A stretch of 46,413 bases of DNA from Halomicronema sp. CCY15110 (GTDB lineage Bacteria > Cyanobacteriota > Cyanobacteriia > Phormidesmidales > Phormidesmidaceae). A program made the position numbers and the translations under genes. A model generated the notes under the pieces. That model made no database searches, had not been told where the DNA came from, and was given only the letters and a program-made list of their open reading frames with translations. Shown here in pieces: positions 24,537-33,300 of this stretch (position 1 is its first letter; each line of letters starts with the position of its first letter). The stretch is taken from NCBI RefSeq assembly GCF_016888165.1, contig NZ_JACSWC010000205.1, positions 1-46,413 of the forward strand. The letters are read 5' to 3'.

Positions 24537-25031
24537 TCACACCGATAAAGATGGCGCACAGTGAGGGCATAAGCCCCGAACCGTAAATTGACAATCCAGT
24601 AGAGAAAAGCCACGATTCAAGGCTTCGTTGCTGCCTAACGAAAAGATCGTGCTGTCTTCAAACTCCGTGACCGTGCCACATTCCGCACAAACTAAGTGGT
24701 GATGTGCCCCCATTAGCGGATTGCAGAATTCATAAAATTTGCGCTCTTCGGATAAGTTCAATTCTCGCAAAATCCCCAAGTCAACTAATAAGTGCAAAGC
24801 ACGATAAATGGTTGAAAAGCCAATTTTCTCGCCGCTGGCTGTTAGTTTGTCTTGGACATCTTCAGCGCTAAGGTGTTCGCCTTCGGGCACTTCCCGCAGT
24901 ACTTGCAAAATCTTTTGTCGCTGCTCGGTAATGCGAAACCCTTCTTGGTTCAAGAGCATTCGTAGCACCTCAGCCGGACTGTCTTCCAGATATAGTCTTT
25001 CTGAGATCTTGGAGGAATCGGATTGAGTCAT
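24537..25031 (-). CDS. Fur-family transcription regulator (FurA-like)
   Basis: A metal-responsive winged-helix repressor, active as a dimer. The DNA-binding part reads ITEQRQKILQVLREVPEGEH and SAEDVQDKLTASGEK, IGFSTIYRALHLLVDL. The dimer/metal part has HHHLVCAECG, then CQFTVRGLCPHC, giving two CxxC-type pairs for structural zinc. GEHLSAED and ILREL-x-LSE resemble cyanobacterial FurA more than the Zur or PerR types, though PerR function cannot be excluded. It is divergent from the dps gene at 25260, and its own start lies 12 bases from the repeated operator-like sequence at 25043-25064, suggesting autoregulation and control of dps. Confidence 0.88.
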   Translation of the reverse strand: MTQSDSSKISERLYLEDSPAEVLRMLLNQEGFRITEQRQKILQVLREVPEGEHLSAEDVQDKLTASGEKIGFSTIYRALHLLVDLGILRELNLSEERKFYEFCNPLMGAHHHLVCAECGTVTEFEDSTIFSLGSNEALNRGFSLLDCQFTVRGLCPHCAPSLSV

Positions 25032-25042
25032 GATTGCTAAGC

Positions 25043-25064
25043 TATTGAAAGCGGTTTTCGATAG
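25043..25064. promoter_or_regulatory. Operator-like repeat, fur-proximal copy
   Basis: A 22-base element with the core GGTTTTCG, flanked by a near-palindrome (CTATTGAAA / TTTCGATAG, 8 of 9 pairs). A second copy lies at 25079-25100. Position next to the fur start favours a repressor site. Confidence 0.5.
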
Positions 25065-25078
25065 GCCTTGAAACGTCT

Positions 25079-25100
25079 TATTGATAATGGTTTTCGCTAT
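25079..25100. promoter_or_regulatory. Operator-like repeat, dps-proximal copy
   Basis: TATTGATAAT-GGTTTTCG-CTAT shares TATTGA, GGTTTTCG and TA positions with the copy 36 bases away. TGATAAT is part of the classical Fur-box pattern. Confidence 0.45.
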
Positions 25101-25248
25101 AGAAAGATATTTTTAAGAAATGAAGATTTTTGCAGCTTGATTAACTTTCGATTAAACAAAAATTGGCAGCTTGTAGCGTTAAGATTAAAAGACGTGTTGA
25201 GAGCCTGATAGTAGATTTATCGTTAAAGACTGTTGTTTGCCAATTAAG

Positions 25249-25252
25249 AAGG
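25249..25252 (+). promoter_or_regulatory. Ribosome binding site deciding the dps start
   Basis: AAGG at 25249-25252 within AAGAAGGA is 7 bases from the ATG at 25260 but only 1 base from the ATG at 25254. Start 25260 is therefore the better choice. Confidence 0.6.
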
Positions 25253-25259
25253 AATGACT

Positions 25260-25796
25260 ATGCCTGTCACCGAAACCCATTTGCAAGCCTATAGCGAGGT
25301 TGCTGACAATCCGATTTTGCTGGAGAAATCGGTTACTGAGCCCATTGTGGAAGGGCTGGGAATTGCCTACGCCAGCTTCATGGGCCTGTATCTGCAATAC
25401 CAAAAGCATCACTTTGTCGTGGAAGGTTCGGAGTATTACATGCTCCACGACTATTTTTCTGAAAGCTATGAAGAAGTGCAAGAACATGCCCATGAAGTAG
25501 GTGAACGTCTGCATGGGCTGGGCGGCGTGCCTCCGACCTCTTTTGGCAAGCTGGCTGACCTGTGCTGCTTTGCCCCTGAAGATGATGATGTCTATCGCTG
25601 TCGTCTGATGATTGATCATGATTTGAAGGCGGAGCAAAGCGTGATTCAAATGCTGCGTCGTTTGGCTGGACAAGCCGAGAGCTTGGGCGATCGCGCGACT
25701 CGTTACTTGTTAGAGCAACTGCTGCTCAAAACGGAAGAGCGGGCTTACCATCTAGAGCACTTCTTGATACCAGATAGCCTGAAGCTGAGCTGGTAG
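25260..25796 (+). CDS. dps: Dps-family miniferritin (DpsA, three-histidine type)
   Basis: An iron-storing dodecameric ferritin that oxidises Fe(II) and protects DNA from oxidants. The four-helix bundle motifs are clear: [25 protein letters not shown], and [14 protein letters not shown]. With the start at 25260, the usual ferroxidase residues align to His51, His63 and Glu82. Position 67, usually Asp, is Ser, and position 78, usually Asp, is His. This His-rich centre is the arrangement reported for Thermosynechococcus elongatus DpsA, which binds Zn at its ferroxidase site. The 178-residue length is normal. The gene is divergent from a FurA-like regulator and ends at a strong terminator. Confidence 0.9.
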   Translation: MPVTETHLQAYSEVADNPILLEKSVTEPIVEGLGIAYASFMGLYLQYQKHHFVVEGSEYYMLHDYFSESYEEVQEHAHEVGERLHGLGGVPPTSFGKLADLCCFAPEDDDVYRCRLMIDHDLKAEQSVIQMLRRLAGQAESLGDRATRYLLEQLLLKTEERAYHLEHFLIPDSLKLSW

Positions 25797-25818
25797 TGTC
25801 CTGAATCCATTGGGCCAC

Positions 25819-25856
25819 AACCCCGCATTCTCCTGAGCAAGGGGGGCGGGGTTTTT
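25819..25856 (+). terminator. Rho-independent terminator after dps
   Basis: AACCCCGC at 25819-25826 pairs with GCGGGGTT at 25846-25853, followed by a T-tract. Confidence 0.8.
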
Positions 25857-25892
25857 AATGTCAAAAATGCAGGCTAGTTAGGGGGCATGATG

Positions 25893-25994
25893 TTAGCTGA
25901 AATAGACGGCTTTGAGAATCCAAGCGCTCATCAGTAGGTAGGCCACTAAAAGTAGCCAGTGGCTCCAATTTTCTGGGTCAAAGCTGTAGGACAT
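25893..25994 (-). CDS. 33-residue single-pass membrane peptide
   Basis: A short gene with start ATG at 25994. It overlaps the stop of the ferredoxin-type gene as TAATG, so translation is probably coupled. The product MSYSFDPENW... has an acidic/aromatic N-terminus and one membrane helix (about residues 12-31). I do not recognise it. It resembles, in size and layout only, small subunits of photosynthetic or NDH-1 complexes, but no identity is claimed. Confidence 0.5.
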   Translation of the reverse strand: MSYSFDPENWSHWLLLVAYLLMSAWILKAVYFS

Positions 25995-26626
25995 TAGGCG
26001 TGTTTGGCGACTAAGGCGATCGCATTCTCGGGGGTGACCCCGCTGATGACTTTTTTGGCATTGGAGAGTTTGAGATTGGGGCCTTTTTTGCAGGCTTTGA
26101 GGCACCCGACCCCTTCGACGGAGACGTGCTGCAAGCTGGGGTCAGCGGCGGTCACCGTTTCTAGCGATTCCATAATTTGCCGGCCCCCCCGCTTAAAGCA
26201 TGTGCCCTTGCGGCAAACCTGCACACAAAGGGGTTTGGGATGGAGGGCCGGAGATTCTGGCGCAGTTGCTGTCTCCACTTGGTTAGGGGCGGGACGGGAC
26301 ACAGTGTCACGGGTCTGCCAGCGTGCTTGCAGAGCGCTCTGCTCGGGCTCTGCCAGGGGCAAAATGTTGATGCCGCGCCACCGCTCCGCTTCACAGTAGG
26401 CCCAGACCTGCACAAAGTCGCCGGGGGTCAACTCGCGCACCAGCACCGGACGCAGGTATTTCGGCAACTTAATGGCGTAAGTGGCGGTCTCAGTTTGCAG
26501 ACAGACGCCTTTAATTTTGCCTTTGGGCGATCGCAGCACGTCAGTAAATTGGCCCTTGAGTACGACGCCTTGGGGGCGTTGCAGCTGGGCACTGGCGATC
26601 CGGTCAAGGTCAGGGGTGCGTTTCAT
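25994..26626 (-). CDS. (2Fe-2S) thioredoxin-like ferredoxin-domain protein
   Basis: The C-terminal about 80 residues form a thioredoxin-like 2Fe-2S ferredoxin domain, with CRKGTCFKRGG and GCLKACKKGPNL providing four cluster Cys. The N-terminal about 100 residues are a separate basic region (GVVLKGQFTDVLRSPKGKIKG, given here as two parts) of unknown role, followed by a Pro-rich linker. The ATG at 26626 overlaps the preceding stop as ATGA, which decides the start; an alternative at 26647 is less likely. It is the middle gene of an operon with the Asr1405-family protein and the 33-residue peptide. It probably transfers electrons; partners are unknown. Confidence 0.85.
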   Translation of the reverse strand: MKRTPDLDRIASAQLQRPQGVVLKGQFTDVLRSPKGKIKGVCLQTETATYAIKLPKYLRPVLVRELTPGDFVQVWAYCEAERWRGINILPLAEPEQSALQARWQTRDTVSRPAPNQVETATAPESPALHPKPLCVQVCRKGTCFKRGGRQIMESLETVTAADPSLQHVSVEGVGCLKACKKGPNLKLSNAKKVISGVTPENAIALVAKHA

Positions 26627-26871
26627 ACAGTTACCGTCATCTTCCAACAGGTTTCTAGGGCGGCGATCGCCGCATCGCGGGGCAGGGTCACACTGCGCAC
26701 AACGCTCCAGATCTGCAACACAGCGGTGGGGCTCGTGGCGGCGACTCGTAGCGGCTGACCGCAGTCACAGGCACAGGGCACGGCTAAATCTTGCAGTCGG
26801 TTGTAAATCGTCCAGCGATCAACAGGGTCAAGGGTGAGTGCTACGGTCGGGTCGGGCAATGTCATTTCCAT
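26623..26871 (-). CDS. Asr1405/Asl0597-family protein
   Basis: An 82-residue cyanobacterial protein of unknown function. Family marks are DRWTIYNRLQDLAVPC and PTAVLQIWSVVRSVTL. It has a Cys-x-Cys-x-Cys pattern (CACDCGQ) that could bind metal. It ends with an ATGA overlap into the ferredoxin-type gene, showing tight operon organisation. Confidence 0.72.
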   Translation of the reverse strand: MEMTLPDPTVALTLDPVDRWTIYNRLQDLAVPCACDCGQPLRVAATSPTAVLQIWSVVRSVTLPRDAAIAALETCWKMTVTV

Positions 26872-28102
26872 AAAGTTAAGTGGCCTAGAGGCGAAGGCAG
26901 GTCGATGGCGGGTCAGGAGATGTTAGTGCAAACTGTTCTGAACAAACGAGTGCCAGGGCTGAGTCAGAACTTGAGCTAAACAGCTGGAAAAATCGACGAT
27001 CTCCTTGCACTGCAAGGCTTATAAGTCGATTTAAGTTCTCTATAGCGGTAACCGTGACTGCTCCCTTAATGACTCTGATTAACAATAAGGTAACCAATCT
27101 CTCGCTTTAATGCAACCAATTTTCAATAACCAAGGGTTGATGAGAGGCCCCCGGTCGAATTGGGGCATCACAAAATCTGAAAGGGCGTTGATTTCAGCGA
27201 TCTTGAGTCGGGTCGTCGTGATGTCACGAAGTATGAATCAGCGTTTCAGAGGGGGCCGCCCTTAATCTGGGCCGCCCCAATTGATTGCTCGCGCCAGGGC
27301 GCTGTCCTCCGATCCGGCCAGCCATTAGTCCAAAAAAATCCCGCCCTGGTTGCCCTGGGACGGGATGCGACACACACCTATTCGGAGGCAAACTTGTGGT
27401 GGGTAACGCTGAAAGTCGGATCAGCGATCGCCCTTAATGAATCTCTTGCACGGGCACCGCGTCACCGCTGGCGAGCAGCAAAGGGAAGTGGTGAGCATGG
27501 GGGCGAGGGCATTGCCTGAATGCCGAGATCAGCCCGGTTGATCATGTCGGCATTGGTCGCGATGCCCCGACCTTGAGTATTCAAAATAGACGCAACGACT
27601 ATTAACACGAGAAAAGTGGATTTACGGGTAGTGCCGCAAGGAGCGATCGCAGCTAGTTATGAGACAAAACTTTGGCGATGGTCGAAAAATAATGAAGGTG
27701 AATTTACGATGCCGATAGGCTCTGTCTTCAGCCGATTTACTGACTTAATTCCTATTTTGCAAAAAGTAAAAGAAGCTGTGGCCGCGATGTTGACAAACTT
27801 GAATATCCGTAGCTTTAGTTCATGAATTGATCTCACTCAACTCATTCATGGGCCTGATTGGATGGAGTCAGTGCTAGCGCCGGATCGATTGACGAATTCG
27901 CCGCGATCGCTCCCGGCTTGATCCCCACATACAACTTCAAACTCTGATAGCTTACTTAGCAAAAATGTGACGACCCATTACAGCTTAAGGAGCTGCTCCC
28001 TGGCATGACTAGGCTGATCCCCGACAATGTAAATACCGTCTGAATCGACATTTGCGGGTGTGAGAGCGATCGCTGAATTTATTGCTTACGGAGATAATTC
28101 TC
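26872..28102. other. Gene-poor stretch
   Basis: I see no convincing gene across 1.2 kb. It contains tandem GGGCCGCCC motifs near 27250-27285, a minus-strand terminator at 27332-27365, a possible decayed reading frame at 27430-27580 (minus) and a weak 69-codon frame at 27616-27825 without similarity. Confidence 0.55.
27332..27365 (-). terminator. Minus-strand rho-independent terminator with no annotated gene upstream
   Basis: On the minus strand TCCCGTCC (27365-27358) pairs with GGGCGGGA (27346-27339), with one G-U pair, followed directly by seven T residues. No intact minus-strand gene feeds it; only a possible decayed frame at about 27430-27580 does. Confidence 0.6.
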
Positions 28103-28516
28103 ATGGCAATTTCGCAGGGAATACAATGTGCTGGATGTTTGCCCGGCCCTGGCAAGCCGAGCCCCATGATGTGGGCACTGGTGCCGATACAAATTAAAGC
28201 TGTTTTGCAGCAAGAAGGATGTAATTTGTATCGGCATTGGGCCCGGCGACAGCATCATTCTTATGTGCGCTTTCAGTATGCGCCGTTGGTCTATAAAGGC
28301 GACTTGTTTTATCTACAACGGTGGTCGGCGACGGAGTGGCATGTGTCACCCAGCCAACTCATTTTTCCGAATGAAGGTTGGCCTTGTTCTGAACTCACTC
28401 GGCAACATGGCGGCCATTTATCCTTTCTCGTGCGCCGCACCATTGCCCAGCTATTTCCTGATCCAGTGCTGCATTTTAGCGATCGCGTTCCCAATCGCTT
28501 AGTCACTATCTCGTAG
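28103..28516 (+). CDS. Hypothetical protein
   Basis: A 137-residue soluble, Trp/His-rich protein with no recognised motif. A GGAG motif precedes the ATG at 28103 by about 9 bases; an in-frame start at 28082 is also possible. Its end overlaps the end of the convergent HAD gene by 18 bases. Reading frame and ribosome site support a real gene. Confidence 0.6.
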   Translation: MAISQGIQCAGCLPGPGKPSPMMWALVPIQIKAVLQQEGCNLYRHWARRQHHSYVRFQYAPLVYKGDLFYLQRWSATEWHVSPSQLIFPNEGWPCSELTRQHGGHLSFLVRRTIAQLFPDPVLHFSDRVPNRLVTIS

Positions 28517-29311
28517 CCGTTTTGCCACGCAGCTCAGGTTGGGAGGCTCAGACAAAGATACGAGCGATCGCGCCACCGATAAGTCGAAATAAGGCTGCGT
28601 TAGGGGGTGCCCCCAGAGGCTCTGACAAGGTTGATCCGGCTTGCCTAAATGATTGAGAACGAGGGCGGCGGCAGCAAAATTTTGGCGTTTAGTGTAATCG
28701 TTCACCGTAATCACCGTGGTGAGGTCAGCTCCCTGAGCAGCAGTCAGACCGTGTTCGGTGTCTTCAATGACTAAACAGTTCTGGGGGGCCAGTGCCATCT
28801 TATCTAGGACGTAATGGTAGATATCAGCGGCTGGTTTTTTGCGGGGCACGATATCACCCGCCGCAATGACTTCAAACCAGCTGGGGGCATCGGGCGCTAA
28901 AGCGGTTTCTAAAAGCGCCAAAGCATTTTCAAGGCGGCTGGTGGTGGCGATCGCTAAGCGGATATTTTGTTGCCGAGCCTCATTAATTAAGCGCTTAATC
29001 CCTGGCCGCAGGGAGATCTGCCCCGACTGTAGTAGCGCCGCATAGTAACCGGTTTTCGCGTGATGAATTTCAGCGATGAGTTCATCTAAATCGCAACCAA
29101 CTGGTAACGGTGGCGCATATTTTTCGATAAAGAAGTGGATGCGCTCTTTACCACCTGCCACTTGCAGCAGCACGCCGTAAATTCCCTGTGACCAGTGCCA
29201 AGGCAAGCCAGCTGCGGCAAAGGCTTGATTAAACGCGACGCGATGACCGTCGCGTTCAGTTTCAGCCAGGGTGCCATCGACGTCAAAAATTAACGCTTGT
29301 AGGGTGGTCAT
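28499..29311 (-). CDS. HAD-superfamily phosphatase (CbbY-like)
   Basis: A cytosolic sugar-phosphate phosphatase type enzyme. Motif I is IFDVDGTLAE (nucleophile Asp10, Asp12), motif II is IATTSR, motif III is the Lys in PRKKPAADIY, and motif IV is VIEDTEHG. The cap domain between motifs I and II is of the CbbY type, which in phototrophs removes the inhibitory sugar bisphosphate of Rubisco; the exact substrate is inferred. An ATG directly upstream at 29314 is equally possible. Confidence 0.9.
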   Translation of the reverse strand: MTTLQALIFDVDGTLAETERDGHRVAFNQAFAAAGLPWHWSQGIYGVLLQVAGGKERIHFFIEKYAPPLPVGCDLDELIAEIHHAKTGYYAALLQSGQISLRPGIKRLINEARQQNIRLAIATTSRLENALALLETALAPDAPSWFEVIAAGDIVPRKKPAADIYHYVLDKMALAPQNCLVIEDTEHGLTAAQGADLTTVITVNDYTKRQNFAAAALVLNHLGKPDQPCQSLWGHPLTQPYFDLSVARSLVSLSEPPNLSCVAKRLRDSD

Positions 29312-29407
29312 CATGATTTCTCGGGTGCAGACTCGTGATTAAGCAGGGTTATCAATAACGCACGGCGTATGTGTTTAGCGTCAAACTACCGAAGATCCCC
29401 CTTCATT

Positions 29408-29463
29408 CCCCTTCACAAGGGGGACTGCCAACCCGTATGTTACGAGCCCCTTTGTGAAGGGGG
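29408..29463. repeat. MITE/REP-like imperfect inverted repeat
   Basis: CCCCTTCACAAGGGG (29408-29422) and CCCCTTTGTGAAGGGG (29447-29462) are near-perfect complements with a 24-base spacer. Such CCCCTT...AAGGGG palindromes are common dispersed elements. Confidence 0.6.
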
Positions 29464-29698
29464 CGGCGACAGCGGGGAATCTTACGGAACGCTAAAAGGT
29501 ACATCGCGGCCACACTGCGGACTCTCGCCATCCATCCCTGGCGCAGTTGGGCGGCCCCGCCGCGACACGTCATCCATAAATCCGCGCATCCGCCCGTGCC
29601 AGTAGCAGACATGACCGCCCTTGGGCGCACCGCCCGTGCCCTGACGGTAGTCAAATTATTGAGCATTTTCTCACACACATGCCTGAATTTATCCTCGC

Positions 29699-29735
29699 CC
29701 CCAGGCTGAGGCCATCGCCCCCAGCCTGGGGTTTA
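29699..29735 (+). terminator. Terminator-like hairpin
   Basis: CCCCAGGCT (29699-29707) pairs with AGCCTGGGG (29723-29731), then TTTAGTTATATTT. There is no clear gene directly upstream on the + strand. Confidence 0.45.
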
Positions 29736-30355
29736 GTTATATTTACAAACCGTAGCGGGGCTTTGCGCCAGCGGCTTAGGCTGATAAGGTGTCGGGCGAT
29801 GTTGCTGCTGGGAGGCATGTCACCGTTGTGGGCTGGGTGTGGCATGACCTCCAGTGCGAGAATATACGCGGCCCCCGTACTATCCCCTAAGTGGGTAGAA
29901 AATCATTTGCCAGTGATTTATCCTCGCCAGGGGCCGGAGATGCTGTATGGCAAGGAGGCTAAAGATGCCTGGACATTTCAAGAAAATCTGTTGACGTTTG
30001 CGTCCTTGCGGGCGTTCGGCGATGGGACAGGTTTATCAAGGATTATTACCGTCTCTCCCCTAATTGACTACCCAGGTGAATCATAGAGATACGCTGACAG
30101 TCAGGTGCTTGGGCATGATGGTCGCCTCTTTTGATAGAATCTCTCATCAGCATTTTCTGTTATGTGTGCAGTCCCCAATCAACGACAACCGACCATTGCA
30201 CATCACGTCATTTACCATGTCACCATGGCGGCAATCCGAGTATCCGTTCTTACCTGAATGACGCTGCTGGTGCGATCGCTATCGTGGATCCGCTCGCCGC
30301 GCCACGCCACACCGCTCTAACCATCCACAACTCTCCTTTGTGTTCCATCAATGTG

Positions 30356-33300
30356 ATGCCTCTGCAACCCCCGACGCCGCCCCAAACCAACCTCGTTGAT
30401 GAAATCGTTGTGCTGATTAACGAGGCCAAGGATCTCCCCACACTGCTGCAGCAAATTGCGGTCAAAGTCCGGGCCTTTTTAGCCGTCGATCGCATCAAGA
30501 TTTACCAGTTCGCGGCGGATGAAAGTGGGGCCGTGGTGGCCGAAGCGATCGCCCAACAACGATTACCCTCCCTATTGGGATTACACTTTCCCGCGACCGA
30601 TATTCCCCTCGATGCCAAGCAGAGTCTCCGCGATTCACCCCACGGCACGCTGATTGATGTGGTCGGCAAATACAAGATTCGCTGCCAGGGGTTGCTGGCC
30701 CACACCGGCCATGTGCCCCAACCCCAATCTGGGGGCGAGACCTATGAGCCCGTGGATCCCTGCCATCTGCAATACCTGCTCAACATGGGGGTGCTCACCT
30801 CCTTGACCATGCCAATTATGCAAAAGCAGGCCATGTGGGGACTATTGGTGGCTCACCACAGCACATCGAAGCGATTTTCGGACACGCAGCTCGCCACCCT
30901 AGAACTGATCACCAAAGAAATCACCCTCTGCATTGCGCAAAAAACGCTCCAGCAGACAGCCCAGCGCCAACAAATCGAAGAAGCCTTTTTGCAACGGGTG
31001 GAAACAGTATTTCATGCCCACTCAACCCGCCAGCTCCTCGACGCACTGCTGACGACTGACCGTCTTGCGCCCTTGCTGAGCGAAATGCTGACCCTGTTTC
31101 AGGCGGATGGCAGTGCCCTCTATTTCGCCCCGAGTCTGGTCTTAGAGCAACCGCGCGTTTATAGCCAGGGCTGCGCGACTGAGCCGCTCGACCGTTTAGT
31201 CGATTACATGCCCTGGCAGACCTTGTTGCAAGGCCAAGTGGCATCCCCTGCTCCGCCGACTCCGCCCACCCCCGTCGCGACCATGCCACAGATTATGACG
31301 CAGATTTATGAGCGGGACGATCTGGTCGCAGATGACACCATTTATGACGCCTTGACGAGTGCCCAAGTCGGCACGTTATTAATCATCCCCATCCGATCGC
31401 ACCAACAATGGTTGGGCAGCATTATCCTCCTGCGGCAGCCCCGGCAGCTCGAAAAACTCTGGGCGGGGCGTCAGGTTGCCGATGAACGCAATACCTTGCC
31501 TCGCCAATCGTTTGCGGTCTGGTGCGAACATCAGCAAACCACCCCGCCCTGGCAATCGGCTGACTGTCAATTGGGGCAAAAGGTGGGGCATCATCTGTAC
31601 GTGGCGTTGGTGCGGCAACAACTCGCCCATTTGATCGACTATCAAGCCGCCCACGATAGTTTGACGCAGTTACCCAATGCGGACTTTTTTCGGGGGCAGC
31701 TGGGGTTGGCCCTAAATCAGGCCATCACCACCGGCGAACTAATCGCCATCATCATGATTGACCTCAATCACTTTAAGCGGGTGAATAACGCGCTGGGGGT
31801 GATGGCCGGTGATCATTTGCTTCGAGAAGTGGCTCTACGGTTGCAAGTTGGGCTGCAACAGCGATCGCTGACCAATGCCGTCTTATCACGCTGGCATGGC
31901 GACTGTTTTATCCTGCTACTGCCGAATATCATCGATAGTCAAACCGTCAAGCAGCACTGTCAGTGGCTCTTAGAACGCCTCCAAGATCGGTTCATCGTGG
32001 GCGGCGAAACGGTGCAGCTCACCGGGAATGCCGGGATCACTTTTGCCCCTTACGATGGCGACACCTACGAGCTGATCATTCAACATACAGAACTGGCCTT
32101 AAATGAGGCCAAAAAGCTGGGCAGTGCCGCCTGCCTCACCTACGATGCCGACATGAGTCGCCACACCCTGAATCCGCGACTGGCCCTGGAGTCTGCATTA
32201 GGCCGCGCTCTGGAACGGCAAGAACTACAGCTGTATTATCAACCCCAGGTGAATGTCGCCACGGGTGAAATTTGGGGATTTGAGGCTTTACTGCGTTGGT
32301 CTTCGGCAGACTATGGCTCGGTGTCTCCTAGTGTCTTTATCCCCATGGCGGAAAATCTGGGGCTCATTCGCACCTTGGGCTTTTGGGTGTTTCGTACAGC
32401 CTGTAACCAGGTGGTGACGTGGCAACGGGAGACTAATTTTACCTATCGCGTCAGCGTGAATCTCTCGCCCCATCAGCTGCGAGATCCCGATTTGTGTCAA
32501 CACTTTGAGCGCATTTTGGCCGAGACCGGCGCACGGCCCCAAGATTTAGGGTTAGAAATCACCGAAAGCACCGTGATGGATAACTACGAAGACGCAATAT
32601 TCACGCTGGGCCAGTTACGCGCCATGGGGTTTGAAATTGCTATCGACGATTTTGGCACGGGCTATTCTTCCCTCAGCGTCCTGCGGACTTTGCCCATCGA
32701 TACGTTCAAAATCGCCCAGCAGTTTTTACTGGGGGTGCTGTCTTCGGCCAAAGATGCGGCGCTTTATCGCGTCATTGTGAATCTGGGCAGTTCTTTGGAT
32801 TTAGCGATCATCGCCGAGGGGGTCGAAACCCAAGCCGAATGGGATTTTGTGCAGTCGGCTGGGGTGCCGGTTGTGCAGGGCTATTTTGCGGGCAAGCCGA
32901 TGATGGCGAGCCTGGTGCCGGGCTGGCTGCGACAGCAACAGCGACGGGGTCAGCTCAGTATCGGCTTAGATGTCGTTGACGCGACGGAGCCGACGACTGC
33001 GGGGGGGGCGGCAGTCCTCTCATTCGTCACTAACCTCACTGCGGAGCCGACGTTTCCCGATCTGGAGCAGGCGATTCGGCAAGGTCTGATGGAATATCAA
33101 CAGATCCAAGACCTGCTGCAACAACAAGCTGAACGCGAGCATTTGGTGCTGGAAATTGCCAACAAGATTCGCCAGTCGCTGGATCTTGATTACATTCTCG
33201 ATACCTTAGTGACGGAAGTGCGCCAGGTCTTGGGGTGCGATCGCCTGTTTCTCTTTCAGTTTGATGATCATTGGGCTGGAACGGTGGTGGTCGAGTCCGT

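Larger units (their letters stand above)
29315..30355. other. Gene-poor stretch before cph2
   Basis: Contains an imperfect palindromic element at 29408-29463, a terminator-like hairpin at 29699-29735, and a 135-codon plus frame at 29679-30086. That frame has no family signature and no ribosome site. No confident gene. Confidence 0.5.

Noticed and set aside
27616-27825. 69-codon + strand frame
   Set aside because: GTG start, no similarity, low-complexity end; support is too weak.
29679-30086. 135-codon + strand frame with lipobox-like CGM
   Set aside because: No ribosome site, no recognisable domain, and a T-tailed hairpin lies inside its start region.
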